Shown: positions 12,963 to 24,812 of the stretch, piece by piece | Position numbering within the stretch: position 1 is the first letter of the stretch | How the letters are laid out: each line of letters begins with the position of its first letter | Assembly: GCA_015183035.1 (NCBI GenBank) | Contig: JACZZP010000010.1 | Location: 496,001-560,000 of the forward strand | Origin: Meloidogyne chitwoodi | Taxonomy: Eukaryota; Nematoda; Chromadorea; Rhabditida; Meloidogynidae | Length of the DNA stretch: 64,000 bases | Direction: 5' to 3' | Made by a program: the position numbers and the translations under genes | Notes under the pieces: model-generated | What the model saw: only the letters and a program-made list of their open reading frames with translations | What the model was told of the DNA's origin: nothing | The model's database searches: none

Positions 12963-14460
12963 ATGCGACCTCCTCTAGAACATCGTGGACGTAATGTGTT
13001 GTCTAATGACTTTTGGTATACTCAACGTGTAGGACCTGACCAGCCAACGGACTATCATTTTGAGTAAAAATCCTATAATTTTATTTTTTCAAATCTTTCA
13101 CAGTGCATCACAAGGAAGGGGAATTGCACGTGTTTCTGCGCGTGCACGTGCTGGAGCATTTTCATCTTCGCGACCGTTTACTGATCAAAATACCACTTAT
13201 GAGCCTCCTTCTGACCAACCTTTTTCGAATACTGAAGTTGTTAATAATTCGGTTTCGCGTGGAATGCCTAGTGGTCGTATGGCTGGTTATTGGACTTCTT
13301 CATCAGGACGTGGTTTAAATCAACAACAGGTAAATATTTTCGATAAATTTTTGACTAACTAGTTTTACATATTCTTAATGGCAATCCCAGCGAATCTGGG
13401 TCCCTATGAAAAAAAAATCCAATAATTCTGAAAACATGTTTTAGGGGTAATTTTGGGCGCTGGTCACGAATCTGAACTCAGATTTCGTCTAACACTTGAT
13501 TTTATCTATGATTTTCGACAATCAGAGAGAGTGAGGAGAACTTATTTTAGAATACCAACACTTTCCAATATGGACAATTTGTATGTCATTCGAAAGAGCT
13601 CTTTGAGCTTAGTCGAATGAGATCAAAAACGTCTCAATTAGTCAACTTTTTACAAAGTTATGATTGATTGAAATCTCGTTAGAAAAAAAGGTGTCGAGCA
13701 GCCGCGGTAATCACCTAAAATGAGCTTATGCCTCCACGGTTTTACGAGTTTCAATCGCATGTAACTCGGTTCATAATCAATTTCATGAAACGTGAGTGGT
13801 ACCAATCGATCCAGCTCGACGAGACGAATCGAATAATATGTCTTTTTTTCGTTTTCAAAAAAAGATCAAGTACTTGATTAAAAATCATAGATAAAATCAA
13901 GTGTTAGACAAAATCTGAGTTCAGATTCGTGATCTCCACCAAAAATTACCCCTAGAAACATGTTTTCAGATTTGTTGAATTTTTTTTTCGTAGGGACCCA
14001 GATTCGCTGGGATTGCCTTCTTAATCGAATGATTCTAAATATTACAAAAAAATTTATACTGGGGAAGAGAATAATATTTAATATTATCAATTTCAACAGA
14101 CTTTCGTTGACGAGGAAACTACTGACAATCATCAAGTTAAAATTAATTTTTTTAGAAAATTTTTTTAATTTAAGAAAGTACAATTTTCTTCTTCTCAAAT
14201 GAGAGGTGGCGGTTATGGTCAACCACCTAATGCTTCACAGACTATTTCTTCTTCGAGTGAGTTTTCTTTGAGGTTTACTTAGCTTATTATTTTATTTATC
14301 TTTCTGTTAATTCTTTATTTTTTTTAATATTTTCCTATAATTTTCAGCCCATACGTGCGTTGCTGGCAATGAGGCTTTGGATGTTTTTGTTGATACGGCG
14401 CGTAAAATGGCATCTGTTTTGACTGAGCTTGCTGACAAACTTGACTCTTTTTCTAAATAA
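12963..14460 (+). CDS. uncharacterised Arg/Gly/Ser-rich protein
   Basis: Four exons: 12963 to about 13062, about 13104-13329, a short one near 14174-14257, and the last from about 14348 to TAA 14460. Reading phases agree (2, 0, 1). The N-terminus MRPPLEHRGRNVLSNDFWYT is followed by RG/SR-rich stretches (ASQGRGIARVSARARAGAF, SGRGLNQQQ, RGGGYGQPP), like RNA-binding or granule-associated proteins. The C-terminus is a tidy amphipathic helix ALDVFVDTARKMASVLTELA. There is no signal peptide. The third intron is interrupted by a 638-bp inverted-repeat transposon. Family not recognised; a role with RNA is suggested only by the RG composition. Confidence 0.65.
13380..14017. mobile_element. non-autonomous inverted-repeat DNA transposon with 8-bp TSD
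   Basis: The two ends are near-perfect inverted repeats for about 140 bp, beginning GGCAATCCCAGCGAATCTGG and ending in its complement. An identical 8-bp direct repeat TTCTTAAT flanks it at 13372-13379 and 14018-14025, the size made by hAT-type transposases. No transposase ORF lies inside. The middle has a region (about 13590-13625) resembling the central palindrome of the elements near 19.8 and 39.1 kb. It sits inside an intron of the RG-rich gene. Confidence 0.9.
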
Positions 14461-14958
14461 ATGATAGGGAAAGAATATTTCAATTAGGGAGATTATTTAT
14501 CTTGACATATAAACCAAGTGTTGCCAGATCTGCGGATTTATCCTAATTATGTGAGTACATTAAATTTAAAAAATTTTCCTGCGGCGCTTTATAGGTGAAT
14601 TACCCCCTATTAGCAGATTTTTAGCCAAAAATTGTTTTTTTATCTGGCAATATTTAAACTAATTTAACTATATAATTTCTATATTTTCTTAAATAATTTT
14701 ATGTTTACTGGTCTTTTACAAAAATTGTTCAATTTTTGATTTTACAACTAAAGACCAGTTTTATTAATTTATTTTTTAAACTTAAATTATATATTGACCT
14801 AATTTGAATAAATTAATTAACAAATCTTTTTCAATTTTTTATAAATTGGAAAGATCATATATAAATATTTTATATATATATCTAAAATAATACAAAATTT
14901 ATAAAATAATTAGAGTGAAATGAGACCGTTAAAATAATAATAAAATTCTCTAAATTAA
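14461..14958. other. intergenic between convergent genes
   Basis: 3' flanks of the RG-rich gene and the calmodulin-like gene. Near 14698-14760 a short inverted repeat (tttactggtctttt / aaagaccagttt) could form a hairpin. Nothing coding is seen. Confidence 0.4.
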
Positions 14959-17900
14959 TTAAAATTGTTGTTTACAAGTGATTGGATGTACAACATTATT
15001 AGTTGGTTGTTCCTTTTCAAAGAAGGGTGCATCTTCTCTAGCACCATCATTAACAATGGGAGCTACTGCATTTACAAATTCCTCGTAATCAATCTTTACA
15101 AAATTAATTTTTAAAATATTAACATTTTTAAAAAAAGAAAAAAAACCTGTTCGTCACCATCTTTGTCAAATTCTTTAATTATTTCGTCCACTTCCTCTTC
15201 GCTGAATTTTTCACCCATTGTCTATATAATAAAATTTACTATTTTGAAATTTTAATGCCAAAATAAGAAAAAATTTTTTTAAATTTATTTTCTAATGAAG
15301 GTTTTAAAAAAAAATATTTATTTAGTTAAAGGGAGAAAATATTGGTTTACTTATATAGTGCTTTTGTGGTGTAGTGGGATAATGGACAAATAGTGGGAAA
15401 AGTTCGATTCCCTTCACTTTACATATTTTTCAAAATGCTTTTAAAAATAAAATATTAATTACTTACAGTCATAAAATGCCTAAATTCCTGTGCTGTAATA
15501 TAACCATTTCCATCTTTATCAAAAACACGAAATGCAAGTCTTATAAGTTCTTGATCTGTTTCTTTATTCATTTCTTTCATCATTTTACAAAATTCACTAA
15601 AATCAATTCCATTACCATCAACGTCATACTGTAAAATTTTTTAATTTTTTAAATATTTTTTTAATAAAAATTACTTCATTAACCATATTGAGCAATTCAT
15701 CTTCAGTTGGATTTAATCCTAATGTTCTCATTGCTACACCCAATTCTTTTATGCTCATTGTACCATTTCCATCTTTATCAAACATCTGAGACAAAAAACA
15801 AACAAAAATATAAGTAAAATATTTTTTATCACAACTTAATTGAGCACCCCATTTAATCGCAAGAAAATATACACAAAAACGAAAAATATTTTCTTGCGAA
15901 TAGATGGGGTTTTCAGCTAAAATATACAAATTTTTTAAATTTTTATCTAAAAAATCGTTGTATTATCACCTTAAATGCTTGAGCAAATTCTTGCAATTCT
16001 TCAACAGTAAATTCTTCATCTCCATTGGACGATCCAGCTAAAATATATTGAATATAAATATAATTTTAATTAAACCAACTAAATTGTCTATGCATCGCAG
16101 CCCTAGCACTATTATTACAACCACCAGAAGAAGAATCTGTTGTTGTATTATTTCCTAATATATCCAAAGGTTTAAAAGGAGAAGAAATATAAGGGTTTTG
16201 TTGTTGTTGACTTCTAGCTGAATATCCAACAAATTGTTGTTGTTGTTGATAATTTAAACAATTTTCACTACCTCCAAGTGTTTTATTATGTAAAGGAGTA
16301 CTGCTAGTTATATTATTCAAAATAGGCACAAATGTATTATTTATATTATCAGAAGGAATGTTTGAAGAATTAGTTATTGTAGAGGTAGAGGGTAAAGCAC
16401 TCTGTAAGAGAGAAAGAAAAATAAAATATTAAAAATAGTAAATAATTTTTAAAATTTGAAGTTATTTAGTCGGATAAATTCTTTATAGTATTCTCAATTT
16501 TAATAAAGCAAAAAACTCTACAAAATAAGAGGGATTTATTGGGAAATTGTCTGGGCGATTTTGTACACATCCCATTTATTCGCAAGAAAATATTTTATTG
16601 TTCAGGTCAGTTTCTTGCGAATAAATGGACTTGAAAAGTTCCTGGAGGTCTGGTAAATATTTTAAAAAATATTTAAATTTTTTAACCTTAAAAACGCCTA
16701 TTGATCTAACACAAACACCTTTAGCAACAACAGGCTCAATAGAAGAAGAATGACAATGTTCAGAACAATAAGGATTTATTGGTTGAGAGTCTCTTGATGA
16801 AATAAGTGCTGGAGGTGGTGGAAGAACTCTATAAAAATTAAAAAAAATAATTTAAAAAATTTAAATTATTTTATTCTAATAAAAAGGCATTAATTAATTA
16901 AGGACAATGAAGGCACAAATTTAAGAAAAAATTAAAAAAAAATATTTTTTTTTTAATTTAAAATTTATTTTTAAGAATAAAAATAAATTTTATTTAAAAT
17001 AATTCTTTTTTTCTAAAAATAAAAAAAATAATTATAAAAATAATTAAAAATGCTTTTGTTGTGCAAGTTTTGTTTGTTGCTATATTTAATTTAAACAATT
17101 AAAATATTTTTAAAATAGCTTTTAAAAATTTCTTTTTTTAGAAATAAAATCTAAAATAAATTAAACGTTAAAATAAACAAAATAAAGGTGAAAAAAAATT
17201 AAAAAAAAAATAAAAAAAAAATTTTTTTTTTTATTTTTTAAATATAAAATAGAACAAAAAAAATTAAAAAATATTTAAAAAATTCAAAAAAAAGTTATAT
17301 AATAAAAAAAATATTTATTTTAAATTAATTTAAATTAAAAAAAATTTTTTCATTCAAAATTAAAAAGGGTTTTTGTTAAAATTGATATTTTAATTGGTGA
17401 CATTCTGGGTGCGTACAATTTACATTTTTGCCCCTAACTTTGCTAATTCAAAACTTAAAAATTTTAAATTTATATATTTTTAAGATAAATAAAGGCTTAA
17501 TATCTCTGCAAAGTTTTATTATTTTAGGTGGTATTTGAACAGAGTTATAAAATTTTGAAAATTTTAAGTAAGCGACTAAGCTATATTTTAGCACTTATTT
17601 ACCCACAAAAATTAAAAATTAATTTTTTTTAATTTTTAAAAAATATTTAAAATTTATTCAATAATTTAAAAATATTAAAAAAAATTAATTTTTATTTTAA
17701 AAATTAATTAATTTCAAGAATTACTATTTTATTTACAAAAATAATTAATTAAAAGAATTTTTTAATTTTTCTTTTTTATTTAAAAATTCAAAAAATTTAA
17801 AGAAAAAATATTATAAAATATTGAGAATGTTAAAAAAAAGGATGAGAATTATTTTTTAAAAGAAACAAACAATTTTGAGAATTTTTTTCCTTTTTTTATA

Positions 17901-18435
17901 TTTTTTATTCTTCTTTTGGGGTAATCCCTAAATTTATATTTTTTGAATTTTTAATCCTTTTTTTTACTTTAATTTTTTAAATAAAATAAAAAAGATGAGA
18001 CAATGGATGAGAATTAATTTTATTAAAAAAAGAAGTAAAATTATACCTAAAAAAATTAAAAAAAAAATTTTTTTTTAACAAAAATAAATTAAAAAAAAAA
18101 TAATAAATAAATTTTAATCTTTTTTACCTTTTAATTTTTATAATTAAAAAATTATATTTAAATATAATTAATAGAAATATAAGGGAGAAAAATTAATTTA
18201 AAAAAATTAAAAAAAAATATTAGAGAAAAAGAAATATAAGGTAATTAATAGAGAGACACAAAAATAGAGAGACACATTCTTTTTAATTAATTTAATTAAA
18301 TAACCTTCTTATAAAAGCCTTTTGATGGCTATGTCTTCTACTTAAACGAGCAACAGATTCAGCTACTGCCAACATTTGGGCATCTCTAGAACGGCGAGTA
18401 GCTCTTAAACGATTGCCTATTGTTGCCCCATGCAT
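14959..18435 (-). CDS. calmodulin-like EF-hand protein with long N-terminal extension
   Basis: Calcium sensor with four EF-hands after a long disordered extension. The first exon starts [17 protein letters not shown], then comes a Pro-rich exon ([11 protein letters not shown]) and a Gln/Asn/Ser-rich exon with QQQQQ. The calmodulin part starts [20 protein letters not shown] and has loops [12 protein letters not shown] (EF1), [11 protein letters not shown] (EF2), [12 protein letters not shown] (EF3) and DKDGDEQIDYEE (EF4). EF2 has only 11 residues because the usual residue 7 is absent, so its calcium site is probably impaired. The tail ends [11 protein letters not shown]. It resembles nematode cal-family genes, most like my recollection of C. 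elegans cal-4, but the exact orthologue is uncertain. Two introns carry copies of the hairpin element, and a large AT-rich intron (16.83-18.30 kb) splits the extension. Confidence 0.85.
15366..15420 (+). repeat. degenerate tRNA-derived sequence
   Basis: Inside an intron. It has an A-box-like TGGTGTAGTGG and a B-box-like AGTTCGATTCC with a GGGAA/TTCCC stem, but spacing and acceptor pairing are too poor for a functional tRNA. Probably a SINE fragment or tRNA pseudogene. Confidence 0.4.
15844..15911. repeat. hairpin element, copy 1 (intronic)
   Basis: Inverted arms: CACCCCATTTAATCGCAAGA on the left, TCTTGCGAATAGATGGGGT on the right, with a short spacer. It lies in a calmodulin-like gene intron and belongs to the family also seen near 16.6, 28.6, 41.2, 41.8 and 52.0 kb. 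Confidence 0.8.
16566..16629. repeat. hairpin element, copy 2 (intronic)
   Basis: Left arm CATCCCATTTATTCGCAAGA, right arm TTCTTGCGAATAAATGG, spacer about 20 nt. A second intron of the same calmodulin-like gene. Confidence 0.8.
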
Positions 18436-19708
18436 TTTTTAATTTTTTTGAGAAATTAAAATTTTTTTTAAATTTTTTAAAAATTTTGAAATTTTTAATT
18501 TGACCAAAAAAAGAAGAAATTGTGTATTTCTTCACGTTTAAAACGAAGAAAAATTAATTTAAAAAATTTCCTTTTAGTAAATAAAATTAAATAATAAAAA
18601 AAAGAAAGTGAATTTCATCAAAAATTGAATTTGCCTTTTTCCTCCTTTTTTCTCTTTTTCTCTTCCTTTTCTTGTGTCTCTCTATTAATTCCCTTATATT
18701 TCTTCTTTCCTCCCTCATTGCTTTTTAAATAATTTTTTTTGTAAATAATTTTTTTTTAAATAATTTTTTTTTTTAATAAATTTAACTAAAATTGCTTTAA
18801 AAAAATATGTTTTATTAAATTTATTTTCTAAATCAACACTTTTCTTATTTTTTAAAAAAGAAAAATAAATAAAATTTAAAAAATGTAAGGGAAATATTAA
18901 AATGCTTAAATTAACTTTCTCCTTTAAAAAAAATTTTTATTTTATTTTTTTATGCTAAAATGAATTAAGTGGTTTTTTATAAATATTTAATTTATTTTTT
19001 TAAAGAAAAGTTAAAGTTAAAAAAAAATAAATATATTTAATTTTGAGTATTTTTAAATAAAATAATTTAATAAAAAAATATTTTAAAATAAATTAAAAAA
19101 TATAAAATATTTTAAAAAATATTATAGGGAAGAAAATAAATATTTTAAAAGAATAAATATTTTTAAAATTAAAAATTAGTCGAAAAATATTCAAAAATAA
19201 ACTTAAATAAAAAAGTTTATTTTGTTTAATATAAATTAATTTGTTTAAAGTTTTATATAAAAGAGAGCACTTAAATAAATTAATTTTAACAAAAATTTTT
19301 ATTTTTTAATGAGGAAATGGGGAAAATTAAAAATTAAATAAAAATATCAAATTACTGTGTAAATTACGTAATATTTTTTTATTTGTTTATTTTTTTAAAG
19401 GTTTTTGGAGGAAACAAATTTCTTTTAAATTTTTTAAAAACAATAAAAAAAAATAATTTTTCGTCTTTCAAGTTTAAATAAAAAATTAAAAAGATTTTTT
19501 TTAATTTTTGATCTTTTAATAAAAAAAATAATTTAAAAAAATAAAAACTTAGGCCCATGAAGAACACAAAAAATAAAAAAATAATTTTAAAAAATCCTTC
19601 GATATACCTAAATTTTGATTATTAAGAAAAATTGAAGAAAATAATAATTAAAAATTAATATTTTGGATTTTTACTAAAAATAAAAAAAGAAAAGTTTATT
19701 TATTAAAA

Positions 19709-19913
19709 ATGGGTAAACCCCGATGTACCTCACGTCCATTGTGCCGCAGAGCTTATAACTTCGTTTATAATAGTCATAAAATAAAGATCTTAGTGTCATT
19801 CGACTCAGCTCGTCGAGCTGAGTCGAATGATGCTTGAATCGACAATTTTTGATAAATATAAAATAAGTTATAGCTCCGCGATCTAGTGGGCTTGCGGTAA
19901 ACTGGTGCCTTTT
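19709..19913. mobile_element. short inverted-repeat element with central palindrome
   Basis: The centre is a perfect palindrome around GACTCAGCTCGTCGAGCTGA, flanked by matched arms (cttataacttcgtttat / aaataagttatagctccgc). The right end reads GCTTGCGGTAAACTGG, as in the element near 39.1 kb. The left terminus has decayed. Confidence 0.65.
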
Positions 19914-20029
19914 CCCATTGGTTAAAATAAATAAAAATTATATTAAAAAATAATAAAAATATTTTAAAGGTATTTTTTGATTAAAAATGTTCCGATATTT
20001 ATTTAAATAATTTTTAATTAATTAACCTG

Positions 20030-20262
20030 CTTAAAGGAATCATTGATTTTGAAGCAACAAAGTTCCAAGCATTTTTATGTTTGCTGCCCTTTTCACTTCT
20101 TTTTTCATTCATTTTGTGTCTTTTAAATTTTAATATTAATTTTAAAAAATTAATTAATTTTAAACCTTTCCTCTTCTTCATTTTCATAATTTTCTCTTTT
20201 TCCATTAAAACCTCCACGTCGCAAAAAACGTTTAGCAATGCGAGTAGAGAGTCCCGTGGTTA
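20030..20262 (-). other. possible exon(s), perhaps alternative first exon of the calmodulin-like gene
   Basis: A minus-strand open stretch encodes KHKNAWNFVASKSMIPLSR and ends at a GTTAAT donor in phase 2, the same phase and final AG as the first exon of the calmodulin-like gene at 18.3 kb. Either could therefore join the Pro-rich exon at 16.83 kb. Upstream, one frame begins at an internal ATG (MEKEKIMK) read through; another (STRIAKRFLRRGGFNGKREN) needs a 46-nt intron and lacks an ATG. The composition is less AT-biased than the surroundings. Not proven. Confidence 0.35.
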
Positions 20263-23164
20263 TTTTTAATAAATGTTTTTTTAAATAAATAAATCAATTT
20301 ATTTTTATTTATTTATTTTTTAAAGCTGAAAAATTAAAAAAAATTAAATTATTAAAAAAAATTAATTTTAATGAGAAAAAATTAAATAAAAAATTAAAAT
20401 AAAATTAAATAAAATTAAATAAAAAATTAAAAATGATGGAAAAAATTCCAAAATAAATATTTAAATTTATTAATAAATTAATTAATTAATAATTACGTGT
20501 TTAAATTGAAAAAAAAATAATAAATAATAAAAATTAAAAAAATAAATAAAATAAGAAAAAAGGGGGGAGGAGGTGTAGCTTCACATTTCGCTAATAAATT
20601 AGTAAATAAATAAATTTTAAAATTTTAAATTTTATAAAAATAAATATTCAAGTGTTTAAACTATTTTTTAAATTTATTTAAATATTTTTACTTTAATAAT
20701 TTAAAAAGATTAGGTAAAAAAAGAAAATAAAATAAAATTTTTGGGAACACTTTGCTTTCAAAAATTAATATTTTGACCTTAAATATTTTTAAAAAATTCT
20801 CAAATTTTTAAAAATATAGAAAACATTAATTAAAACATTTCTACAAAAAATTTTTTAAATTTAACAAACTTTTTGACCATTTTAAAGGCAAACGCCAACA
20901 AAAATAATGCGCCCAAACGTACCTATTTTTTATTTTAAATTATGACTTTTAAAAATTATTTTTTAGTTAAAAAAGCAATTATTTAATAATTTAAGCAATT
21001 AAATATTTTTTTAAAAATGAAAGGCTATAATAATAATAAAAAATGACAAAATTTTAAGTAAATAAATAAATTAAAAAAAAATATTTTAAAAAATTGTGAC
21101 GTAAATAAATAAAAAAATATTTTTAATAAATAAAAATAATTTATTTAATTTAATTTTGCTAATCTCATTTTTATAAAAAAAGTTTAACTAATAAATCCTT
21201 AGAAAAATAATAAATTTTAAATAAATAAATTTTTTAAAATTTTAAAAAAATTTTTAAAAAACTCAAGTAAATAAAATTAATTAAAATTAAATTTTTATTT
21301 GCAAAATTTATTTAAATTAAAAATTTAAAAAATAAATTATTTAAATAAAAATAGAAGAAATTAAATTAAATATAAAATTAATTTTTAAATTAAAAAAAAA
21401 TACTTTATTAATTTAATTTCCATCTTTTTTTTAATTTTACTAAATTAAAATAAATAGTATTTTTTAATCATTTTGATTGACGGGAAAAAAAATTAAAAAA
21501 AAAATATTTAAAAAAATAAAAAAAAATATTTAATTTATTTAAAGAAGGAGAATTTGCATTTTTTAAGGGAAGATAAGGAGAAGATTAGTAGTACAAAAAT
21601 GAATGACGACAATAAAAAAAGAAAAAAAATATTAAAAAAAATTAATTTAAATTAAAAAATAATATTTTTTAATTTATTAAATATTTAAAAAAAAATAAAA
21701 AAATAAAATTTATTTTCTAAATTTATTTAAATTTTAAATAAATAAATAATAATACTAATTTAAAAAATTTTTTATTTATTCTTTTTAATTAAAAAAAAAA
21801 ATATTTTTTTTTGTTTTTTCAGTTAAATATTTTTTATGAAGAAAATATTTTCATTTTTTTATTTTGGGAGTATTTAAGTATTTATTAAAAAAATATTTTT
21901 ATAAAAACAAAGAAAAAAGACAAAAGCTTGGAAAAAATAAATTCATAAATTATTTAAAAAATCCAACAAAATAAAAAATATTTTATTTTTTTAGATTTTT
22001 TTGTTTTCCAAAATTATTTATTTTTTAAATAAAATAATTTATTTAAAAATAATTCACGGGGTCGTTTTGGCGCAGCATTTTATTTAATAGAAATAAATAA
22101 ACTTAAATATTATTTTTACTCCTAAAACTTTGTAAAAATATAAAAAATAATTTAAATTAATTAATTAAAAATTGTTAGACTTTTTAATTAAATATTTAAA
22201 ATTTTATAATAAAAAATGTCAAAAAAGAAGGTATTTTTAGTGTTAAAATTTTGATTTTTAAACTAAAAAATTCTGAAATAATTAACCAAAAATTCTGAAA
22301 TTTTTTAATTAATTAATTTAAATTATTTTTAATTATTTTAGTACAAAATTTAATAAAAATGGGTACCAAAAAATGAAAATTTTTAAACGGCGATTAAATG
22401 GAATTTTGGAACAAAAATTAGAATTTTTTTAAAATAATTTTAATAAAATATTTTTTTTTAATTAAAATTAATTTAATATTAAAAAAAATAATATACGGCA
22501 AAAATAAGAATAAAATCTTTAAAGAATAAAAAAAACAAAAGTTTGATTTCCAAAAATTGTTCAAATCTTTCATATTTTTTGTTCCTTTTCTTATTTGAAT
22601 TTTATATATTTTTTCCTTATAAGCTGACGCAAAGAAAAAAAAAGAAAAGAATTTTCTTTTTATTTTTCTTTCCGCCAATTTTGCCACGGTTGGTCTTCAT
22701 TTTTAAAAAAGAGTAAAAGAGACCTTTTTTCTCTTTTGTTTACAATACTGGCAGTAATATATAAATATAAATACATTGAATAAAATAAAGAAAAAGAAAA
22801 TTGTTTTAAAAAAGAGAAAAAAGGGAAAAAGGAGAGAAAATGAATGGAGGGCTGTCAATTCCAATGAAAAAGTGGAAGATTGGTTAGAAGAAAAAATAAA
22901 ATAAAAATGGAGGTACATAAGAAAAATAAAATAAATAAAATATTCATTTAATAAATATGTATTTTTATCAATTAATTTGAGATAAATTAAATACAGCTTT
23001 AGAGGGATTAAGTGAATAAAAAATATAAAATTTAAATATAAATAAATTAATTATTTAAATTAATTTATTTATTGTCTCATTCAACTAAAAAATATTTAAA
23101 TTAATTAAAAATTTTAATGAGGACAATTTACAAAAAATAAAATTCTATGAAACAAATGGTTATC

Positions 23165-23375
23165 TTTTAATTTTTGTGAAAATGTCCGCAAGTTTTTGTT
23201 TGTAACTTTTTATTATAATTTTAATTATTTTTAAATTATAAAATAAACAATTCTTACCAAATATAATTAAATACATCTATTTCTCTTCTTTTCAAATCTT
23301 CATTCTATATAAATTCGCATAATGGAAAATATGCCAACTTGCGGATAAAACTTGCGGACATTTGCGCGCAAAAGA
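23165..23375. repeat. inverted repeat with GTCCGCAAG arms
   Basis: Left arm AAATGTCCGCAAGTTTTTG and right arm AAAACTTGCGGACATTTG surround an AT-rich spacer. A related element lies at 43.85-44.03 kb. MITE-like; no ORF inside. Confidence 0.6.
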
Positions 23376-23686
23376 AAAAGTACCGAAAAAAGAATATTAA
23401 AAAATATTTTAATTTTCAGATTTTTTTAATTTACGAACTTAAAGAAAAGATAGCAAATTACTTTTAATACCTACATTAAACAAAAAATAAATAAATTTCC
23501 AAATAACAAAAATAAAATAATAAAATGCCTATTTCTAGTAGCTAAATTATCAAATCAAAAAAACATTCAACAAATTTATTATACATTTACAACATATATA
23601 CAATCAAATACAAATATATATTTATGGGAATATATAGGAAAACAATACTTATACATACACATATATGGAACAACAATATCTATTCT

Positions 23687-24379
23687 TCATCCTTTATTCA
23701 CGCAGAACCATATCAAAGATCCAGTGCCACCGATACACAAACCAAGAACAAAAGCAACAATTCCAACTAGAAGACTTCCAATAGACCCAGATCCTTCTGG
23801 GCATGGTTTTTCGGTCGGACACGTTGTTGTTGGACATTTTTTCGATGGAGGAGCTTCAGTTGTTGTTGTAGTTTGAATTGTTGTCTTGGGAGGATTAGTA
23901 GCAGTAAGTAGATGATATTCTTTAGACTTCTGAATAAAAATAAAATTAATGGTTCTTTAATAAATGTAATAAAACTTACAAATCTGAAGCTGAAGTCCTT
24001 ATCCTTCATCTCCACAGTGCATAATTTGCCTTCGTACTTAAGTTCACTGGAAAAATTAATATTTATTTATTTAAAAATAAACAAAATATTCTTACACAAA
24101 GTTATCTTTATATGTAACAGGGCAGGCATTCGAAACGAGATCCTTGTACTCGGCAATGTTGATGCCCTTCTTGACGCCAATGAAGTAGTTTGTGTCGAGA
24201 ACCACTTCTCCACCATCCTCCGTCAGTTTCGATGTGCCAAGTTTAACGATTTCGGCCTGTCCGGGTACTTGAAGCACAGAGGATGTGGCAATCAGCAACA
24301 GAAGAGAGCATAGAATTGAAGTCTTTTTTGACCAAGGTCCGGTGTCGAGCTCCATTGGATGCAGGCAGCGGAAGAGCAT
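23687..24379 (-). CDS. paralogue A: secreted/type I membrane protein with Thr-rich stalk
   Basis: Three exons. The first encodes a signal peptide ([20 protein letters not shown], with an in-frame ATG 8 codons earlier, MLFRCLHP) and the start of an ectodomain with one Cys. The second is short (VELKYEGKLCTVEMKDKDF), and the third has a Thr-rich stalk (TTIQTTTTTEAPP), CPTTTCPTEKPCPE, a transmembrane segment SLLVGIVAFVLGLCIGG and almost no cytoplasmic tail. It is a shortened relative of the gene at 56-58 kb, sharing promoter, signal peptide, first ectodomain and 3' flank, but lacking two ectodomain exons and the whole tail region. Extracellular role unknown; I recognise no named family. Confidence 0.78.
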
Positions 24380-24468
24380 GAAGTGTTGTTGTTGTTTTGA
24401 TGTAAACTATGTTGGCGCAGTTTTGATGAAGATTTTGTAGATTGTTAAGAGTGAAGAAAATGAGTGGG

Positions 24469-24477
24469 TTTTTATAG
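24469..24477 (-). promoter_or_regulatory. TATA box of paralogue A
   Basis: Minus-strand CTATAAAAA lies 92 bp before the first ATG, in a block of promoter sequence nearly identical to that of the paralogue at 58.4 kb. Conservation between the copies supports it. Confidence 0.55.
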
Positions 24478-24812
24478 TTTTGTATGATCAAGTTGGACTG
24501 TTACTATATAAACAGGCAAAATTATGATAGTATAAAAGCCAGTCTTTCCGTCAATACTATGGAAATGGCTCCATAATTCACATCATCAGCACAATAATCG
24601 AAGTCCTTCCTTTCACTATAATTGTTTCTATCTAATTAAAGATAAAGCTCTGTCTCTAGCCTGTGTTAGTATTCTTCATATATAACGCATAGTAATATAA
24701 ATAATATTTGTGTATTAATTCACTAACTCGAACTATAAAATTCAATTTTCAAAAAAATCTTTTTTTTTACATGAAAAATTAATTAATTAACATTTTCTAA
24801 TATTATTAATCT
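24478..24812. promoter_or_regulatory. conserved upstream region of paralogue A
   Basis: Similar over about 200 bp to 58434-58640 upstream of paralogue C, including TATATAAAC, GATAGTATAAAAGCC and TAAAGATAAA segments. It precedes the stop of the next minus-strand gene. Confidence 0.5.

Larger units (their letters stand above)
18436..23560. other. extremely AT-rich non-coding block
   Basis: About 5 kb, largely A/T homopolymer and ATTTAAA-type simple sequence. It holds the inverted-repeat element near 19.8 kb, a possible exon near 20.1 kb, two copies of a GC-rich motif (20908, 22055) and an inverted repeat with GTCCGCAAG arms (23.18-23.37 kb), described separately. The remaining ORFs are low-complexity Phe/Lys/Leu chance frames. 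Confidence 0.5.
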
